DNA of 32,583 nucleotides, taken from the NCBI GenBank assembly GCA_903919925.1, contig CAIXKO010000082.1, positions 1 through 32,583 of the forward strand, in the 5' to 3' direction. The DNA is from an uncultured Bacteroidota bacterium (GTDB lineage: Bacteria; Bacteroidota; Bacteroidia; Bacteroidales; UBA12481). Below, one piece after another: positions 26,301 through 31,045 of the stretch. The notes under the pieces are model-generated. The model saw only the letters and a list, made by a program, of their open reading frames with translations. It did not search any database and was not told the DNA's origin. Position 1 is the first letter of the stretch; every line of letters starts with the position of its first letter. Position numbers and translations under genes: made by a program.

Positions 26301-28133
26301 ACTGGTTATCTGACCAGTGCCGCTCTCTAAGGTCCAGGTGCCCGTACCCGAGGACGGAGTATTCCCAGCTAACGCAAAACTTCCGTTGTTGCACTGAGTC
26401 TGGTCTGAACCGGCAGCAGCAACAGTTACCGGTGCATCATTTCTTATCGAAACCTGATCAGACGAGCTACAGCTTCCATTGGTAATGGTCCAGCTGAGGA
26501 TAGCGGTACCATTCACCGGTACACCGGTCACCCCTGAATTAAACTGCGATGGATTGGTAATTGTGGCAGTTCCGCTTAACACTGCCCAAGCGCCTGTGCC
26601 TGACGATGGAGCATTGCCGGCAAGGGTAAAACTTCCGTTGTTGCACTGCGATTGATCGTCACCTGCTAAGGCAATGGACACTGCTGCATCATTTCTCAGC
26701 GATACCTGATCAGAAGAACTGCAGGTTCCATTAGTGATGGTCCAGCTTAAAACAGCGGTACCATTTGCAGGAACTCCGGTTATTCCGGAATTATATAAAG
26801 CCGGGTTTGTGATATTAGCCGTCCCACTGACAACTTCCCACAGTCCGGTTCCTGAAATTGCTGCATTGCCTGCCAGGGTAAACGCCCCGTTATTGCACTG
26901 CGCCTGGTCATTACCAGCGGCGGCAACGGTAACGGCAGCATCATTTCTCAGCGATACCTCGTCTGACGACTTGCAACTACCATTGGTAATGGTCCAACTC
27001 AAAACAGCAGTAGTGTTTACCGGAACGCCGGTTACTGCAGAATTATAGGATAAAGGGTTGGTTATGGTAGCTGTTCCACTTACAACTTCCCAAAGACCTG
27101 TACCGGAAGTTGCTAAATTTCCGGCAAGTGTAAAATTACTATTGTTGCACTGCGACTGGTCATTGCCTGCGGCTGAAACAGTAACAGGAGCATCATTGGT
27201 TAGCGATACTATATCGGTAGTGCTACATACTCCGTTCTGGATGGTCCATCTCAGAACTGCAGTACTATTGGCAGGTACACCGGTGACGCCCGATGTTGCA
27301 GAATGTAAGGAAGAAATGGCAGCTGTTCCGCTCTCTACTGTCCAGGTGCCTATTCCAGCTGCGGCAGTATTTCCAGCGAGGGTAAAGCTACCGTTGTTGC
27401 ATTGGCTCTGGCTCAATCCAGCTTCTGCCGGTGCGGGAGCTACATTATTTGTAAGAATAACCTCATCAAAAGTACTACACGAATAATTAACAATGGTCCA
27501 GCGCAATACAGCAGGTGTGCTGCCGGCAGGAACATTAGTAACTTCTGTTTTTGGGGAATGAATATCGGTTATGGAAGCAGTCCCACTTTGCACAGTCCAG
27601 GTTCCTTCGCCAATGGAGGCAATATTTGCAGCCAAAGTGAAAGTTCCGGTATCGCATTTAGTTTGGTCACTACCTGCGTCAGCTGCTGCAGGAGGAGCAT
27701 CAACAGTTAATACAATTTTTGAAGACGTGCTTGATGCTGAGCAATCAGGATCAGAACAGGTAGCATTTGCCTTACGACGAAAATAGGTAGTAACCGTAAT
27801 AGGAGCAGGGTCATAATCGCGTGTAAAAGCCAGATCATGAACAACATTTTCGGTAAAAGCATTGTTGGTTGCCGACTCCCATTCGTAGGTTACCTGATCG
27901 CAAACAAAAACCTGGGCCCCCAAATTGGTTATTACTACATCGCTTCCGGTAAGCAATTTCGGGTCGAACGGTCTGCAACCCCGAATATCATATACAGCCT
28001 CAATACTGTTTAAGCTCATAGTAGGAGAAACCCCTTGAGCATTCAAATTATTTACAGCTGACAAAAACAAAAAAGACCAAAACAATGGTTTGATCATTTT
28101 TATTAGTTTCGTATTTAAAGTATAAGTTTTCAT
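17109..28133 (-). CDS. Giant T9SS-secreted repeat surface protein (3674 residues)
   Basis: This is a very large secreted, probably surface-bound protein, most likely an adhesin or fibre. A signal peptide (about 1-33, ending LNNLNAQ-type at Ala-Gln) leads into an N-terminal module (about 34-152). Residues 153-2083 are 23 tandem repeats of about 84 residues in an Ig/PKD-like pattern. Then come a HYR domain (about 2084-2174), a DUF11 domain (about 2175-2293), two VLVND-type repeats (to about 2490), ten DUF7507-like repeats of about 110 residues (to about 3586) and a type IX sorting domain (last ~88 residues). The sorting domain has the PNP motif and 'LPQGLYFVRMYC' block. The gene follows a small related gene by 15 bases and ends at a strong terminator. 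No enzyme domain is seen. The frame is uninterrupted over 11 kb, so the gene is under selection. The binding target is unknown. Confidence 0.93.
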   Translation of the reverse strand: MKTYTLNTKLIKMIKPLFWSFLFLSAVNNLNAQGVSPTMSLNSIEAVYDIRGCRPFDPKLLTGSDVVITNLGAQVFVCDQVTYEWESATNNAFTENVVHDLAFTRDYDPAPITVTTYFRRKANATCSDPDCSASSTSSKIVLTVDAPPAAADAGSDQTKCDTGTFTLAANIASIGEGTWTVQSGTASITDIHSPKTEVTNVPAGSTPAVLRWTIVNYSCSTFDEVILTNNVAPAPAEAGLSQSQCNNGSFTLAGNTAAAGIGTWTVESGTAAISSLHSATSGVTGVPANSTAVLRWTIQNGVCSTTDIVSLTNDAPVTVSAAGNDQSQCNNSNFTLAGNLATSGTGLWEVVSGTATITNPLSYNSAVTGVPVNTTAVLSWTITNGSCKSSDEVSLRNDAAVTVAAAGNDQAQCNNGAFTLAGNAAISGTGLWEVVSGTANITNPALYNSGITGVPANGTAVLSWTITNGTCSSSDQVSLRNDAAVSIALAGDDQSQCNNGSFTLAGNAPSSGTGAWAVLSGTATITNPSQFNSGVTGVPVNGTAILSWTITNGSCSSSDQVSIRNDAPVTVAAAGSDQTQCNNGSFALAGNTPSSGTGTWTLESGTGQITSLHSATSGVTGVPEGTTATLRWTIVNGTCSSFDEVSLTNNAPVTTAAAGPDQAQCDNGSFTLAGNSAAVGTGTWTVESGTANITALHSPTSGITGVPSGTSALLRWTVTNGTCSTFDEVLLTNDAAVTIAAAGTDQAQCNTSSFTLAGNAASVGTGTWTVQNGTATITSLHSATSGVTGVPAGTYAILRWTIANGTCSSFDEVMLTNDQAPVAAAAGNDQAQCDNSSFTLAGNAASVGTGTWTLQSGTATITNLHSATSGVTGVPAGSTAVLRWTIVNGTCSSFDEVSLTNDAAVTIAAAGADQAQCNNGNFTLAGNAASVGTGTWTVQTGTATITNNHSAVSGVTGVPSGTTAVLRWTILNGTCSTFDEVSLTNDAAVTVAAAGSDMAQCNNGSFTLGGNIAAVGTGTWTVQSGTANITSLNSATSAVTGVPQGTTAVLRWTIVNGTCSSFDEVSLTNNAAVDIAAAGTDQAQCDNGSFTLAGNAATVGAGTWTVQTGTATITSLHSATSGVTGVPAGSSALLRWTIVNGTCSTFDEVILTNHAAVTIAAAGADQAQCSSGSFTLAGNPPSVGMGTWTVQGGTASINAIHSATSLVTGVPAGTTALLRWTIVNGTCSSYDEVSLTHNEAPVTSTAGADQAQCNNGSFTLAGNAATVGTGTWTVQSGTATISSLNSATSGVTGVPAGVTAVLRWTIVNGTCSSFDEVSLTNNASVTVAAAGSDQAQCNSGSFTLAGNAPSVGNGTWTVQSGTATISSLFSPTSGITGVPAGTTAVLRWTIVNGTCSSFDEVSLTNNAAVTVAAAGIDQAQCNNTNFTLAGNAASVGVGTWSVQSGTAVVASLNSATSTVSGVPAGTTAVLRWTIVNGTCSSFDEVSLTNNAAVTIAAAGSDQTQCNIPTFTLAGNTATVGTGTWTVQTGTATITSLHSATSGVTGVPAGTSALLRWTIVNGTCSTFDEVLLTNDAAVTIAAAGTDIAQCNISNFTLAGNAPVVGTGTWTVITGTATITSLHSASSGVTGVPAGTNALLRWTIVNGTCSSFDEVSLTNNAAVTIAAAGSDQAQCNIGSFTLAGNSASPGTGTWTVQSGTAMISSLHSPTSGVIGVPSGTTAVLRWTIVNGTCSSFDEVSLTNHNAVTVAAAGPDQALCNNGTFTLSGNVALTGVGTWTVQSGTATISDIHSPTSVVTSVPAGTTPAVLRWTIVNGTCSSFDEVSLINNTAVTIATAGPDQALCGNSTFTLAANSATSGVGTWTVQNGTATIANIHAANSEVTGVPAGSTALLRWTIANGTCGSFDEVSLTNDAPVTVAAAGADQAQCGSGNFTLAANAPSVGTGTWTVQSGTATVVSIHSPTSAVTGVPDGVPVVLRWTIVNGTCSSFDEVSLRNQTSVSIIANAGPAQNLCSVSTVQLAGNNPSPETGFWSLVSGPNVPVITSATLYNTTVTNLVPGVYIFKWTISNGICTPSESRVTITIADNTPPTLVCHATTQVRTISGLPATYTTVGNEFDYISVSDRWGTATVINNLTQTSTLAGYVFPLGSTMVTWIATDKCKNTAFCSFAVTITALPVDLQVIKTINNTTPAIGSEVIFTLTVTNKGPGIGTNVKVNDLLPSGFTYVSDDRAGAYLPATGVWTIGTLAVGANTILKMKVLVNAPGTGISYENIATVAGKEPDPLLDNNISKIILSVLIANDDTGTVVPGLTGGTSFINVLVNDTWNGVVVNPADINLSFISSSNPGVTLVGSNVVVAAGTPAGNYILTYQICLKSQPSNCDQAIVTVPVSAPNIDAIADQGTVDGLSGGTAVPNVLVNDLLNGVLLNPADVTITFISSTNPGVTLSGTSVLVAPGTPSNTYYLDYRICEKVNPSNCDQTTVTVIVNPGIRPGLVIVKKAVETSYSAVGDVIHYNIEVINTSDGTLYNSSVSDLNAMISSRNPITSLQAGVANTYMATHIVTQQDIDAGQIVNCALVSGVFADGVQSADSSECVAVPALQRPQLTITKFVTENTYRSVGEVIHYTLEVYNCGNVTATNIVVSDPGAVVVAGSPILSLAPRQTLTAKAEHVVTQADIDAGKIVNVAYAKGIDPTGKAVSDESNEVALYANQPPKLVLTKFAKEATFKAVGEVIHYTINVKNLRNTIMLEVIVRDQNAVFTSVNTDYGLPTGQSITMTAEHVITQRDLNAGKVINLATATGKDLFNLTDSVQSNEVTVYAKQLPSLTLTKTADETSFRTIGDLIHYSNKITNTGNVKITGITLADPNTTVVGSNQVSSLNPGESIIIRTTHYVAQADLNVGFVEKASTVIGSDPNSQQLSVISNSLITRGVQIPELKATFSAAEVSYNAPGDIIHYSIEIQNTGNVMITNVTPTELDARLTGNAISSIIPGGSAKIMAEYVVTQADLTAGRLVSSATVSGYKPGGQLISSKTNEIEIPANKMEGIAVSQVVETPGFDKVGQVIHYSITVKNYGNIAASDISVIDPNSVISDGMTVFNLQGSGSLTIRATHVVTQADLDSGVIVNLASIQGTYQNGNTFNTQSKPVKVFAIKNPQMTIRFKSDETSFNTLGQQIHYSIEVSNTGNLTLADIEFSSPWDITFNGGSQLNLAPGNTAKLTALYTVTLADLDAGKVVRSVSATGTDPDKQLVMVPGNEVSVVGIKSPELSTTAVAEELSFSKVGDIIHYNILVKNSGNVSIVSTLVTDPNSVIITARPSIILVPDETFVVSASHMVTQNDLDAGKVVTEAKATGFDLYGNTIEKVGNKVTVVGIQDPKMLISNSPVTPIFRKVGDVVNYSIQIQNNGNITIFNMKISDAGSQMLSSAPIESLHPGEFITVSATRTITQHDLDIGKVVSVAKASGFDLNGKPIEKTGNSVTIPGVQLPDLNAKATTSTQTFKKEGDVVVYTVVVENKGNITLDIIQITDKNSTLSFSGTIRSLAPGAIDSLKAEYTITSNDVLAGKVIKTGLAQAFDLNSQQFAYLSNEVTVNLLVENYNLNIFPNPFAYETTIAFDLPVKGEVTIKICDMIGQEVRLIVRQVFNEGRNFVTWKPLYLPQGLYFVRMYCNGDQATKVISVLNKQN
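17375..20669 (-). repeat. Ten DUF7507-like repeats (about 330 bp each) inside the giant gene
   Basis: Each unit of about 110 residues contains a version of 'F-x-x-VG-D-x-IHYSIEV-x-N-x-GN' followed later by 'VTQADLDAGKVV'. The ten copies begin with segments such as 'LVIVKKAVETSYSAVGDVIHY' (partly quoted), 'LTITKFVTENTYRSVGEVIHY' and 'LNAKATTSTQTFKKEGDVV'. They are much more divergent than the 84-residue repeats, so they are older or under less homogenising recombination. They probably form a rigid stalk near the cell surface. Confidence 0.85.
20670..21251 (-). repeat. Two VLVND-type repeats in the giant gene
   Basis: Two units of about 97 residues share 'GTV-x-GL-x-GGT', 'NVLVND', 'LNG/WNGV', 'NPAD', 'FISS-NPGVTL' and 'PSNCDQ-x-x-VTV'. 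The pattern resembles Bacteroidota cadherin/Ig-like repeats. They link the DUF11 domain to the DUF7507-like array. Confidence 0.75.
21885..27677 (-). repeat. Twenty-three tandem repeats of about 252 bp (84 residues) in the giant gene
   Basis: Each repeat follows AG-x-DQAQCNNGSFTLAGN, GTGTWTVQSGTATITSL, HSATSGVTGVP, TTAVLRWTIVNGTCSSFDEV and SLTN. All but minor variants keep two cysteines (near positions 8 and 66), likely an intradomain disulfide. Repeats 6-19 are the most alike, repeats 3-5 form a distinct subtype (LWEVVSGTATITNP, SWTITNGSC), and the ends diverge, with repeat 23 the most different. The DNA similarity makes copy number prone to change by recombination and makes this region hard to assemble. 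Confidence 0.93.
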
Positions 28134-28148
28134 ATACAGAGCTATCTA

Positions 28149-28574
28149 TTATGGCAGAATTGTAAATTTTATTCCAGAGCAAGTGCTTGATGCTGAGCGT
28201 TCCGGTGAAACACACTCCACGCTGGCTACCCGGCGGAAATAAGTTGTTTTGGTAATTACTCCAGGGTCATAATCCTTTGTTGCCGCAAGATCATGAACCA
28301 CATCTTTTGTAAAACCGCGGTCGGAAGCTGATTCCCACTCGTATATCACAGATGTACATGAACTACCGCCGGAATCAGTTACCGTGACATTTGTACCGGT
28401 GATTTTGTCAGGGTTTAATGAACCGGACCCCGTAGTTATAGCAGGTGCAGTGATCCCATTTGCGCTGATAGTTTGCGCATTAATATTTGAGAAAAGCCCA
28501 AAACATATGAAAAAAGTTAAAACAAATAGTTTTACTACTTTCCTCATAATCAAATTTTTACAAAAGGTTTTCAT
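28149..28574 (-). CDS. Small secreted protein paralogous to the N-terminal module of the giant protein
   Basis: This 141-residue protein has a long signal peptide ending in NINAQ. I chose the start at 28574 because it gives MKTFCKNLIMRKVVKLF, which parallels the giant protein's MKT-x-K-type start and length; starts at 28547 (MRKVVKLF) or 28688 are also possible, and none has a Shine-Dalgarno site. The mature part matches residues of about 57-145 of the giant protein: 'TGTNVTVTD' with 'TGSDVVITN', 'YEWESASDRGFTKDVVHDLA' with 'YEWESATNNAFTENVVHDLA', then 'KDYDPGVITKTTYFRR' with 'RDYDPAPITVTTYFRR'. It has no repeats and no T9SS tail. It lies 15 bases before the giant gene, so the two are co-transcribed. 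Function unknown. Confidence 0.8.
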   Translation of the reverse strand: MKTFCKNLIMRKVVKLFVLTFFICFGLFSNINAQTISANGITAPAITTGSGSLNPDKITGTNVTVTDSGGSSCTSVIYEWESASDRGFTKDVVHDLAATKDYDPGVITKTTYFRRVASVECVSPERSASSTCSGIKFTILP

Positions 28575-29100
28575 GATTTGAAAATCATTATAAAGAATTA
28601 TTAATAATCTATGTAGGGGGAAATAGGGCAACATGCGCTTTCGGACTGCGAAAACGACCTTCCTATCTGAGCAAGTAAAGTCGAACATGTATTTAGCCTT
28701 AGTATAACAAGTGTAAAGATAAAACTTATTAACAATCTTACCAACATTTGAACAGAAAAAAATTGATTTTTTTCAGATTTGGTCAAGATTGAGTGGCAAA
28801 AACGAGATTTTGCCAATAATTTCAAGGCTTTCACGACAATGGGATGCTGTTGGAATGTTACAAAATCATCCATCAGTTAATAAAAATCGCAACAGGGAAG
28901 GAGCGATAGCGGGAAAAGTCTTCAAAAAGAACGATTGGCAGAAAAAGCCATGTGGATAGCCACTTTCAGGGGACAGCTAACATTTCGACTCCCAAAAATT
29001 CAAAATTCAGGTAAAAAGAGATGTTTTGTTTAAACAATTCTTAAACAAGTGATAATACTTCGAAACCTCGAAGAACAGAAAGACGACAAATTAATTTATC
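28575..29100. other. Intergenic region upstream of the giant-protein operon
   Basis: These 526 bases lie between two minus-strand units. A 90-codon minus frame at 28601-28873 has no recognisable domain and overlaps the likely promoter region, so I do not call it. The region should hold the promoter of the small secreted gene, but I found no TAnnTTTG match on the minus strand. It contains two small hairpins (28755-28774 and 29058-29073). Confidence 0.5.
29058..29073 (-). terminator. Hairpin downstream of the rhodanese gene
   Basis: A perfect 6-bp stem (CTTCGA/TCGAAG, 4-base loop) lies about 28 bases past the rhodanese stop on the minus strand. The T run that follows is poor, so termination here is only possible. 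Confidence 0.3.
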
Positions 29101-29727
29101 CTAACATCCTCCTGAAGCTTTCTTTTTGCCAGTTTTTTTTGTCACCGATGGCTTTGCACCTGAGCTTTGGTCCGCAGGTGCAGCAAGCTGTACGGCTCCT
29201 CCTCCGCCTAAAGCAGATCCTGCCGCCTGGCGAAAATCATACCTGGCTAGCTCCTCATTTGGGGCGGTAGATGCTGGTTTTGATGGATTCAAAATAGTTT
29301 CAACCCAATAATTCAACCCACCTTCCAAAACAAATATATTGTTATATCCAAGTTGACGGGTTATCATCCATGCCTGATTAGCTTCAACACTGCCGTTACT
29401 GTAGAAAATATTCAGCTTAATATCCTGATCAAGAACCTCTTTCCATTGTTCACTTAACAGGTCGGAAAAAGGGATATTAATAGCTCCCGGTAAACTATAT
29501 TTTTCAAAATCGCCCTGATCGCGCACATCTATTAATTGAATCAAAGGATCTTTATTAATCAATTTTTCCGCCAGTTCATCCGGGCTGAAAAACTGTTGAC
29601 GACCATTTGCCTCTTCTAGTAACTGACTGGCAGTAAGCTTATATGGATGGGTAGTATTTTGAGGTACTGCTGCAATGATGAGACCAAGCCCAACTATTGA
29701 TATTGATAATATTACTCTTGCTTTCAT
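29101..29727 (-). CDS. Exported rhodanese-fold protein lacking the catalytic Cys, with a C-terminal GGC
   Basis: The 208-residue protein has an N-terminal hydrophobic segment (about 4-21) that exports or anchors it in the periplasm. A single rhodanese domain spans about 45-142: 'LIQLIDVRDQGDFEKYSLPG' (with the CH2A-type DVR), 'AINIPFSDL', the active-site loop 'IFYSNGSVEA' and 'VLEGGLNYW'. Where rhodaneses have their sulfur-carrying cysteine (Y-C-x-x-G), this protein has Ser110, encoded AGT. The tail (about 160-208) is rich in Ala, Gly, Ser and Lys and ends KKKASGGC. Cys208 is the last residue and the only Cys in the protein. It ends an operon with two YeeE/YedE half-genes and lies 13 bases after the second. 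A sulfur-relay or scavenging role is inferred from context; normal rhodanese activity is doubtful. Confidence 0.85.
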   Translation of the reverse strand: MKARVILSISIVGLGLIIAAVPQNTTHPYKLTASQLLEEANGRQQFFSPDELAEKLINKDPLIQLIDVRDQGDFEKYSLPGAINIPFSDLLSEQWKEVLDQDIKLNIFYSNGSVEANQAWMITRQLGYNNIFVLEGGLNYWVETILNPSKPASTAPNEELARYDFRQAAGSALGGGGAVQLAAPADQSSGAKPSVTKKTGKKKASGGC

Positions 29728-29740
29728 GATTAGTTAATTT

Positions 29741-30337
29741 TTAATATTCTTGACGGGGGAATTTCTTTTCAGCCCATTCGGCAACATAAAACATTCCGAT
29801 AGCTGCCAGGATCACTCCCAGGGCGGCAATGCCATCAGAAAGTCCAAGGGACTCACTAAGTTTGGGAGATCCTTTAAAAGCAGCCATGTACAGGTTATCC
29901 CATATAGGGAAACCTTCAGAGAAAATAACTACACCGATAAAAAGTCCGCCGATAAATACCATAGCATCAATTTTTCCAATGGAGGCTCCTGCAAAGCTGG
30001 TACCCGGACAAAAACCACCGATAATAAATCCAGCCCCCATAACCACACCGCCAAGAATTGCAGAGGTCAGATAGGTTGGATTTACATATACGAGGTCAAG
30101 ATCGAGCCATCCAAACAGGCTCAGGAAAAGCATTCCCAGCATCGCTGTGATTGCGGCAGTAAAGAACACTTTTAGTACTACCGTATCATATCCATAAAAC
30201 ACTCCGGCTAACTTCCGGCTTGATGAGAACCCACTGCTTTCGAGTACAAAACCAAATCCAATTCCTATAATGAATGCAAGCAGCATATTGGTGTTCTCAG
30301 AAATTATCCCATTAACGACTAACGGTCCCATAATCAA
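29741..30337 (-). CDS. YeeE/YedE-type sulfur transport protein, second half
   Basis: This 198-residue membrane protein belongs to the YeeE/YedE (sulphur transport, DUF395) family, whose studied members take up thiosulfate. About five or six membrane helices are visible. Signatures are 'GIGFGFVLESSGFSSSRKLA' near the start and 'GAGFIIGGFCPGTSFAGASIG' in the middle, which holds the only Cys of the protein. Full-length YeeE/YedE proteins are about 330-400 residues and carry the two motifs in one chain. Here the family is split into two genes 12 bases apart. The start could instead be the ATG two codons later. Confidence 0.88.
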   Translation of the reverse strand: MIMGPLVVNGIISENTNMLLAFIIGIGFGFVLESSGFSSSRKLAGVFYGYDTVVLKVFFTAAITAMLGMLFLSLFGWLDLDLVYVNPTYLTSAILGGVVMGAGFIIGGFCPGTSFAGASIGKIDAMVFIGGLFIGVVIFSEGFPIWDNLYMAAFKGSPKLSESLGLSDGIAALGVILAAIGMFYVAEWAEKKFPRQEY

Positions 30338-30349
30338 AATTTTAAAAGA

Positions 30350-30880
30350 TTAAATCCAATTCTTCCTAAAGAAATAAGCCAAAGCAAATGCAGTTCCAAA
30401 GATGGCTGCCATGGTTATAAAGCCACCCAGCGACAAAACGGCCATTCCACTCAAGGCTGATCCGCTCGTACAACCGCGTCCGAGTTGTGAGCCAAATCCA
30501 AAAAGTATACCACCGGTTCCGGCAAGGATCAGCCTTTTGCGCGAGGTAATGTTTGGATGATGTTCCACTTTCAGTTTCAGCCTGCCCCAAAGGCTACCCG
30601 AAAGAAAACCGCCGACCAGTACACCGGCCATTTCAAAAACCAGCCAGTTTTTCAGTGGATTCGGATGTTGTTTGATAGTTTCAGCATAAAACGCGTTTTT
30701 CTCAACGTGCGCCGGAGCAATAACCTGATTTGCTGCCACAACCACACTTTTAACAGCACCGCTGGCTCCTAATCCCCGACCAGCAATGAAATTTGCTGCG
30801 ATCAATACAATGCCAAGCAATACTCCACCCAAATAAGGGTTGAGATATCTTCCTGACCGATCATTCTTTTGATTCTCCAT
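30350..30880 (-). CDS. YeeE/YedE-type sulfur transport protein, first half
   Basis: This 176-residue membrane protein is the partner half of the downstream YeeE/YedE gene. It has about four or five membrane helices. The family motif 'GRGLGASG' occurs early and 'GFGSQLGRGCTSGSALSG' late; the latter holds the single Cys. In characterised family members, cysteines at such positions line the thiosulfate path, so each half supplies one. A loop of about 35 residues after the first motif is extracytoplasmic. A heptamer-rich 165-base gap separates it from the upstream NrfD-like gene, so it may have its own promoter. Confidence 0.88.
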   Translation of the reverse strand: MENQKNDRSGRYLNPYLGGVLLGIVLIAANFIAGRGLGASGAVKSVVVAANQVIAPAHVEKNAFYAETIKQHPNPLKNWLVFEMAGVLVGGFLSGSLWGRLKLKVEHHPNITSRKRLILAGTGGILFGFGSQLGRGCTSGSALSGMAVLSLGGFITMAAIFGTAFALAYFFRKNWI

Positions 30881-30925
30881 ATTATTTTAGTTGAATGTTC
30901 CTTTATTCTTTAATCTTTAATCCTT

Positions 30926-31025
30926 ATCCTTTATCCTTTATCCTTTATCCTTTATCTTAAACTTTATTCCTATTCTTCCTTTACCCCTTTTTCTTACTTT
31001 ACCATTAACCCTTAACCCTTAACCC
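30926..31025. repeat. Heptanucleotide repeat tract (ATCCTTT and TTAACCC units)
   Basis: The gap between the NrfD-like and YeeE/YedE genes contains four exact ATCCTTT units (30926-30953) with degenerate copies on both sides, then three exact TTAACCC units (31005-31025). The whole stretch is pyrimidine-rich on the plus strand. Such tracts can gain or lose units by slippage and change promoter spacing. Confidence 0.8.
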
Positions 31026-31045
31026 TTTAGCATTAAGCATTAATG

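Noticed and set aside
24928-26330. Long plus-strand open frames (up to about 204 codons) opposite the repeat array
   Set aside because: They are periodic shadows of the 252-bp repeats on the minus strand, with repetitive translations and no start signals.
21885-27677. CRISPR-like or satellite DNA because of the many direct repeats
   Set aside because: The 252-bp period encodes an in-frame 84-residue protein repeat without spacers, so it is coding repetition.
28755-28774. Hairpin of eight A and T pairs (GAAAAAAA/TTTTTTTC)
   Set aside because: It is an A/T run pairing by chance composition, with no GC core and no clear gene end next to it.
28601-28873. 90-codon minus-strand open frame upstream of the small secreted gene
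   Set aside because: It overlaps the start of that gene, has no recognisable feature and lies where the promoter is expected.
29741-30880. Frameshift that splits one YeeE/YedE gene
   Set aside because: The two halves have separate starts, a 12-base gap with its own stop, and each has a complete family motif; two-gene forms are a known arrangement.
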